A stretch of 43,452 nucleotides of DNA from SAR324 cluster bacterium (GTDB lineage Bacteria; SAR324; XYD2-FULL-50-16): positions 1 through 43,452 of the forward strand of contig JANQGX010000085.1 in the NCBI GenBank assembly GCA_028282885.1. Direction: 5' to 3'. Below the pieces are notes generated by a model. It worked only from the letters and a program-made list of their open reading frames with translations, made no database searches and was not told where the DNA came from. Numbering within the stretch: the stretch's first letter is position 1; every line of letters starts with the position of its first letter. The position numbers and the translations under genes are program-made. Positions 41,377 to 43,452 of this stretch are shown piece after piece.

Positions 41377-42720
41377 ATGGAATATTCTGGTGCGGAAGGT
41401 AAAATAAAAGAACGACACCCGATGCTGATTGTGTTGAAGAACAGAAACCTTCGTTTGCTGTGGCTGGGTGAAGGATTTTCCGTGCTGGGATCGCAGTTCT
41501 ACTTAATTGCCTTGCCCTGGCTGGTGCTGCAATTGACGGGAGATCCGTTGAAGATGGGAACCGTTCTGGCTTTGGCGGGTATTCCCAGGGCATTGTTTAT
41601 ATTGGTAGGAGGAGCAATGACGGATCGCTTCTCACCCAAAATGTTGATGATCTGTTCCAATGCTGTACGAATGAGTATTGGGATTGTCCTGGCCCTGCTG
41701 GTGCTTAATGGCTGGGTGAATATGATCGCGCTCTATGCCCTGTCACTACTTTTCGGTTTGGCAGACGCATTTCTGTTTCCCGCCCAGAATGCAATTCTGC
41801 CGCTGATTGTTGATCAGAAATACCTGCTTGCCGGGAATGCCATTGTGCAAGGTACCGCACATTTAAGCGTGGCTGTGGGTCCCGCACTGGCCGGGATCAT
41901 CATTGCTTTGTTTTCCGGACCGGGAGGAAGCAGCGCAGCGGCTGGTCAAGCCGTTGATTTTATGGGCATCGCAGTCAGCTTCTCTGTCAATGCCTCGGCA
42001 TTTTTATTCTCGATTCTGGCATTTATCTTTATTAAACCGAAAATAGCAGAGGTTGCCGAATCGAAATCGGATGTCATGACTCTTTTGAAAGAGGGCATCG
42101 ATCATGTCATGGGCAACAGGACGGTTATCTTTATGCTGATCATCGCATCCGTTGGTTACTTTCTGGTGGAAGGACCTCTGCTTATCGGCATTCCTGTTTT
42201 GGCGCACACCAGGTATCCCGAGGGAGCGGCGGCGTATGGGATTATCATGTCAGGTCTTGGTGCAGGAATGTTGATCGGCATAGTAGCTGCCGGAACCTTA
42301 CCTAAGCTCAAACCGTCCAAACTGGGGCCGGTGTTATTGGGTCTGCTGGGAATCTCGGGCCTCATTCTGATGACGATAGGAATCATACCTAATGCCTATC
42401 TGGCTGCTGTCGTGGTTTTGATTATGGGACTTGCACAGGGGTATGTGATAGTGCAAATCTCCACCTGGTTTCAGATCCAGACACCCGAACACATGCTGGG
42501 CAGGGTTTTAAGCATGATGATGTTCGCTTCCCTGGGGCTGCTTCCGATCTCTCAGGCGCTCTGCGGAGCCTTGATTAAGTTGAGTCATGTGGGCTTGTTT
42601 GTGGGGGCGGGGGCGATTCTTGCGCTGTTCAGTTTTTGTATGATGCTGACGCCGGAAATCAAAAGCATGGGATACCTCATCGAAAGAGGGGATGGGAAAG
42701 AAGAGACAGTTCGTAATTAA
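41377..42720 (+). CDS. MFS transporter
   Basis: 447 residues with twelve predicted membrane helices in two halves. N-terminal LRLLWLGEGFSVLGSQFYLI and the MFS A-motif-like ...GAMTDRFSPKMLMI (helix 2/3 loop) identify the family; the middle loop (KPKIAEVAESKSDVMTLLKE) separates the halves. It resembles the MFS_3/enterobactin-exporter-like group, so drug or small-metabolite efflux is likely. The start at 41377 has no good Shine-Dalgarno; the ATG at 41422 (removing 15 polar residues) is an equal choice and starts nearer the membrane core. A palindrome lies just upstream. Confidence 0.9.
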   Translation: MEYSGAEGKIKERHPMLIVLKNRNLRLLWLGEGFSVLGSQFYLIALPWLVLQLTGDPLKMGTVLALAGIPRALFILVGGAMTDRFSPKMLMICSNAVRMSIGIVLALLVLNGWVNMIALYALSLLFGLADAFLFPAQNAILPLIVDQKYLLAGNAIVQGTAHLSVAVGPALAGIIIALFSGPGGSSAAAGQAVDFMGIAVSFSVNASAFLFSILAFIFIKPKIAEVAESKSDVMTLLKEGIDHVMGNRTVIFMLIIASVGYFLVEGPLLIGIPVLAHTRYPEGAAAYGIIMSGLGAGMLIGIVAAGTLPKLKPSKLGPVLLGLLGISGLILMTIGIIPNAYLAAVVVLIMGLAQGYVIVQISTWFQIQTPEHMLGRVLSMMMFASLGLLPISQALCGALIKLSHVGLFVGAGAILALFSFCMMLTPEIKSMGYLIERGDGKEETVRN

Positions 42721-42933
42721 AACATAAGCAGCTTCACTCATGTTGAATACCCGCACACGCTTTTCTTCTGCATTGGTCGGCTAGTGTTTGTTGTAATGCA
42801 TGATCACCACGACATAATCCGGTATATCGTTATCATCTCTCGAGTCAACGCCTGGAAGTGATCCCTGCATTGATTTCAAAGGTAGTCTCTTGCGGATTAA
42901 GAGGATATGGGGGTTTATCAGAGAAAAATAGTA

Positions 42934-42962
42934 TTGACGAAAACAACAGGTTTTTTTATATT
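42934..42962 (+). promoter_or_regulatory. Promoter of the tRNA pair
   Basis: TTGACG (42934-42939), a 17-bp spacer, TATATT (42957-42962). The tRNA begins 20 bp after the -10. Confidence 0.7.
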
Positions 42963-42981
42963 GAATACTTGATTTGTTGTT

Positions 42982-43055
42982 AGGGGTATAGCCAAGCGGT
43001 AAGGCACCGGGTTTTGATCCCGTGATCCCAGGTTCGAATCCTGGTACCCCTGCCA
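42982..43055 (+). tRNA. tRNA-Gln (UUG anticodon)
   Basis: Cloverleaf: acceptor AGGGGTA pairs with TACCCCT; D-arm GCC...GGC; anticodon loop TTTTGAT with anticodon TTG at 43014-43016; T-arm CCAGG/CCTGG with loop TTCGAAT; CCA encoded at 43053-43055. The outermost anticodon-stem pair (C43007/T43023) is a mismatch. Reads CAA/CAG glutamine codons. Confidence 0.95.
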
Positions 43056-43073
43056 ACAGCCAAAACCAAGCGA

Positions 43074-43150
<77 letters not shown>

Positions 43151-43452
43151 CTAAATACCGGCCTAAATACCTTTCCAAATTCTCCAAATTCAAGTTGACT
43201 GACGAAATACTGACGGAGTCAATATTTCTAGTTTGGAAGTCCTTTGAACTCTATAGCAATTTCACTAAAACTCTTACTTCCGATTTTTCTTGATAAAGTC
43301 TCAGTTGAAATTGGACTGTAGTGTTCAATATTTACTTCTCTTGAATTACCAATATAACAAATAAGGATAGATTGTGTGAGGAACGAACCACAATCTATCC
43401 TGTTGTTGGACAAGCCCGGTGTTGACTGTACCTTATATAAGGAAATATATTT
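43151..43452. other. Region downstream of the tRNA pair
   Basis: No recognisable gene. A 61-codon frame on the minus strand (43413-43228, starting TTG) reads like protein in its second half (PISTETLSRKIGSKSFSEIA) but matches nothing known and spans the inverted repeat at 43364-43401. The AT-rich character after a tRNA-Gly end would fit the edge of an integrated element. Confidence 0.35.
43364..43401. repeat. Perfect 13-bp-arm inverted repeat
   Basis: AGGATAGATTGTG (43364-43376) and CACAATCTATCCT (43389-43401) are perfect inverted repeats around a 12-base loop TGAGGAACGAAC. It can form a strong hairpin but has no following U-run. It could be a transposon or phage terminal structure, a protein-binding site, or a structured RNA element. 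Confidence 0.7.

Noticed and set aside
42781..43056. Minus-strand frame of 91 codons beginning MAGVPGFEPG
   Set aside because: It is the antisense of tRNA-Gln; this peptide sequence is a familiar tRNA-shadow artefact.

Overview
The window is chromosomal DNA of moderate GC content from a Gram-negative bacterium. The evidence is outer-membrane and envelope-spanning machinery (MMPL exporter with LolA-like and beta-barrel partners, BatD), SlyD, many LysR/TetR/LacI/PadR regulators, sigma70-type promoters and tRNA genes with encoded CCA. A NapH-type polyferredoxin, an oxygen-sensitive radical-SAM maturase, an FNR-type promoter and a heme-binding DUF3365 sensor suggest a facultative or microaerobic life. 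A gammaproteobacterium or a Desulfobacterota-like organism is plausible, but the sequence alone does not settle the phylum.

Layout. 1-3254: the end of an unrecognised large protein, then an anSME-type radical-SAM enzyme and a NapH-like polyferredoxin on the minus strand behind a class II FNR-type promoter. 3255-7582: rsgA, a DUF3365 heme-binding sensor, a NUDIX hydrolase and two gene-poor stretches. 7583-13893: a PaaI-type thioesterase, a TetR regulator and a lipid-type export operon (MMPL transporter, LolA-like carrier, beta-barrel). Matching operators lie before tetR and before the transporter. 13934-17108: slyD, a LysR regulator and a PadR-controlled pair of half-size permeases. 17469-20834: galT-galK-lacI-type regulator behind a perfect 16-bp palindrome. 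20867-22193: a ComEC-like metallo-beta-lactamase-fold protein and a VanZ-like membrane protein.

22445-33840 is the most distinctive block, a run of same-strand genes: an Lrp regulator, a DgcA/dipeptide-epimerase-type enolase-superfamily enzyme, a DgcN/DUF1611 protein, a peptide-binding protein, a cytoplasmic SxxK (class C beta-lactamase fold) hydrolase, a complete DppBCDF importer, and an N-acyl-D-amino-acid deacylase. Together they read as a system for importing and breaking down peptides that contain D-amino acids, probably D-glutamate peptides from cell walls.

33859-38035: a decayed integron-integrase relic (frameshifts, a nonsense codon, catalytic Tyr changed to His), then three GlnB/GlnK-type PII genes around one amtB. 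Two of the PII leaders contain unusual inverted repeats. 38036-43452: a FeoA-like protein with a His/Cys-rich insertion, a ROK sugar kinase, an orphan BatD, an MFS transporter, tRNA-Gln and tRNA-Gly, and a 13-bp-arm inverted repeat near the right edge.
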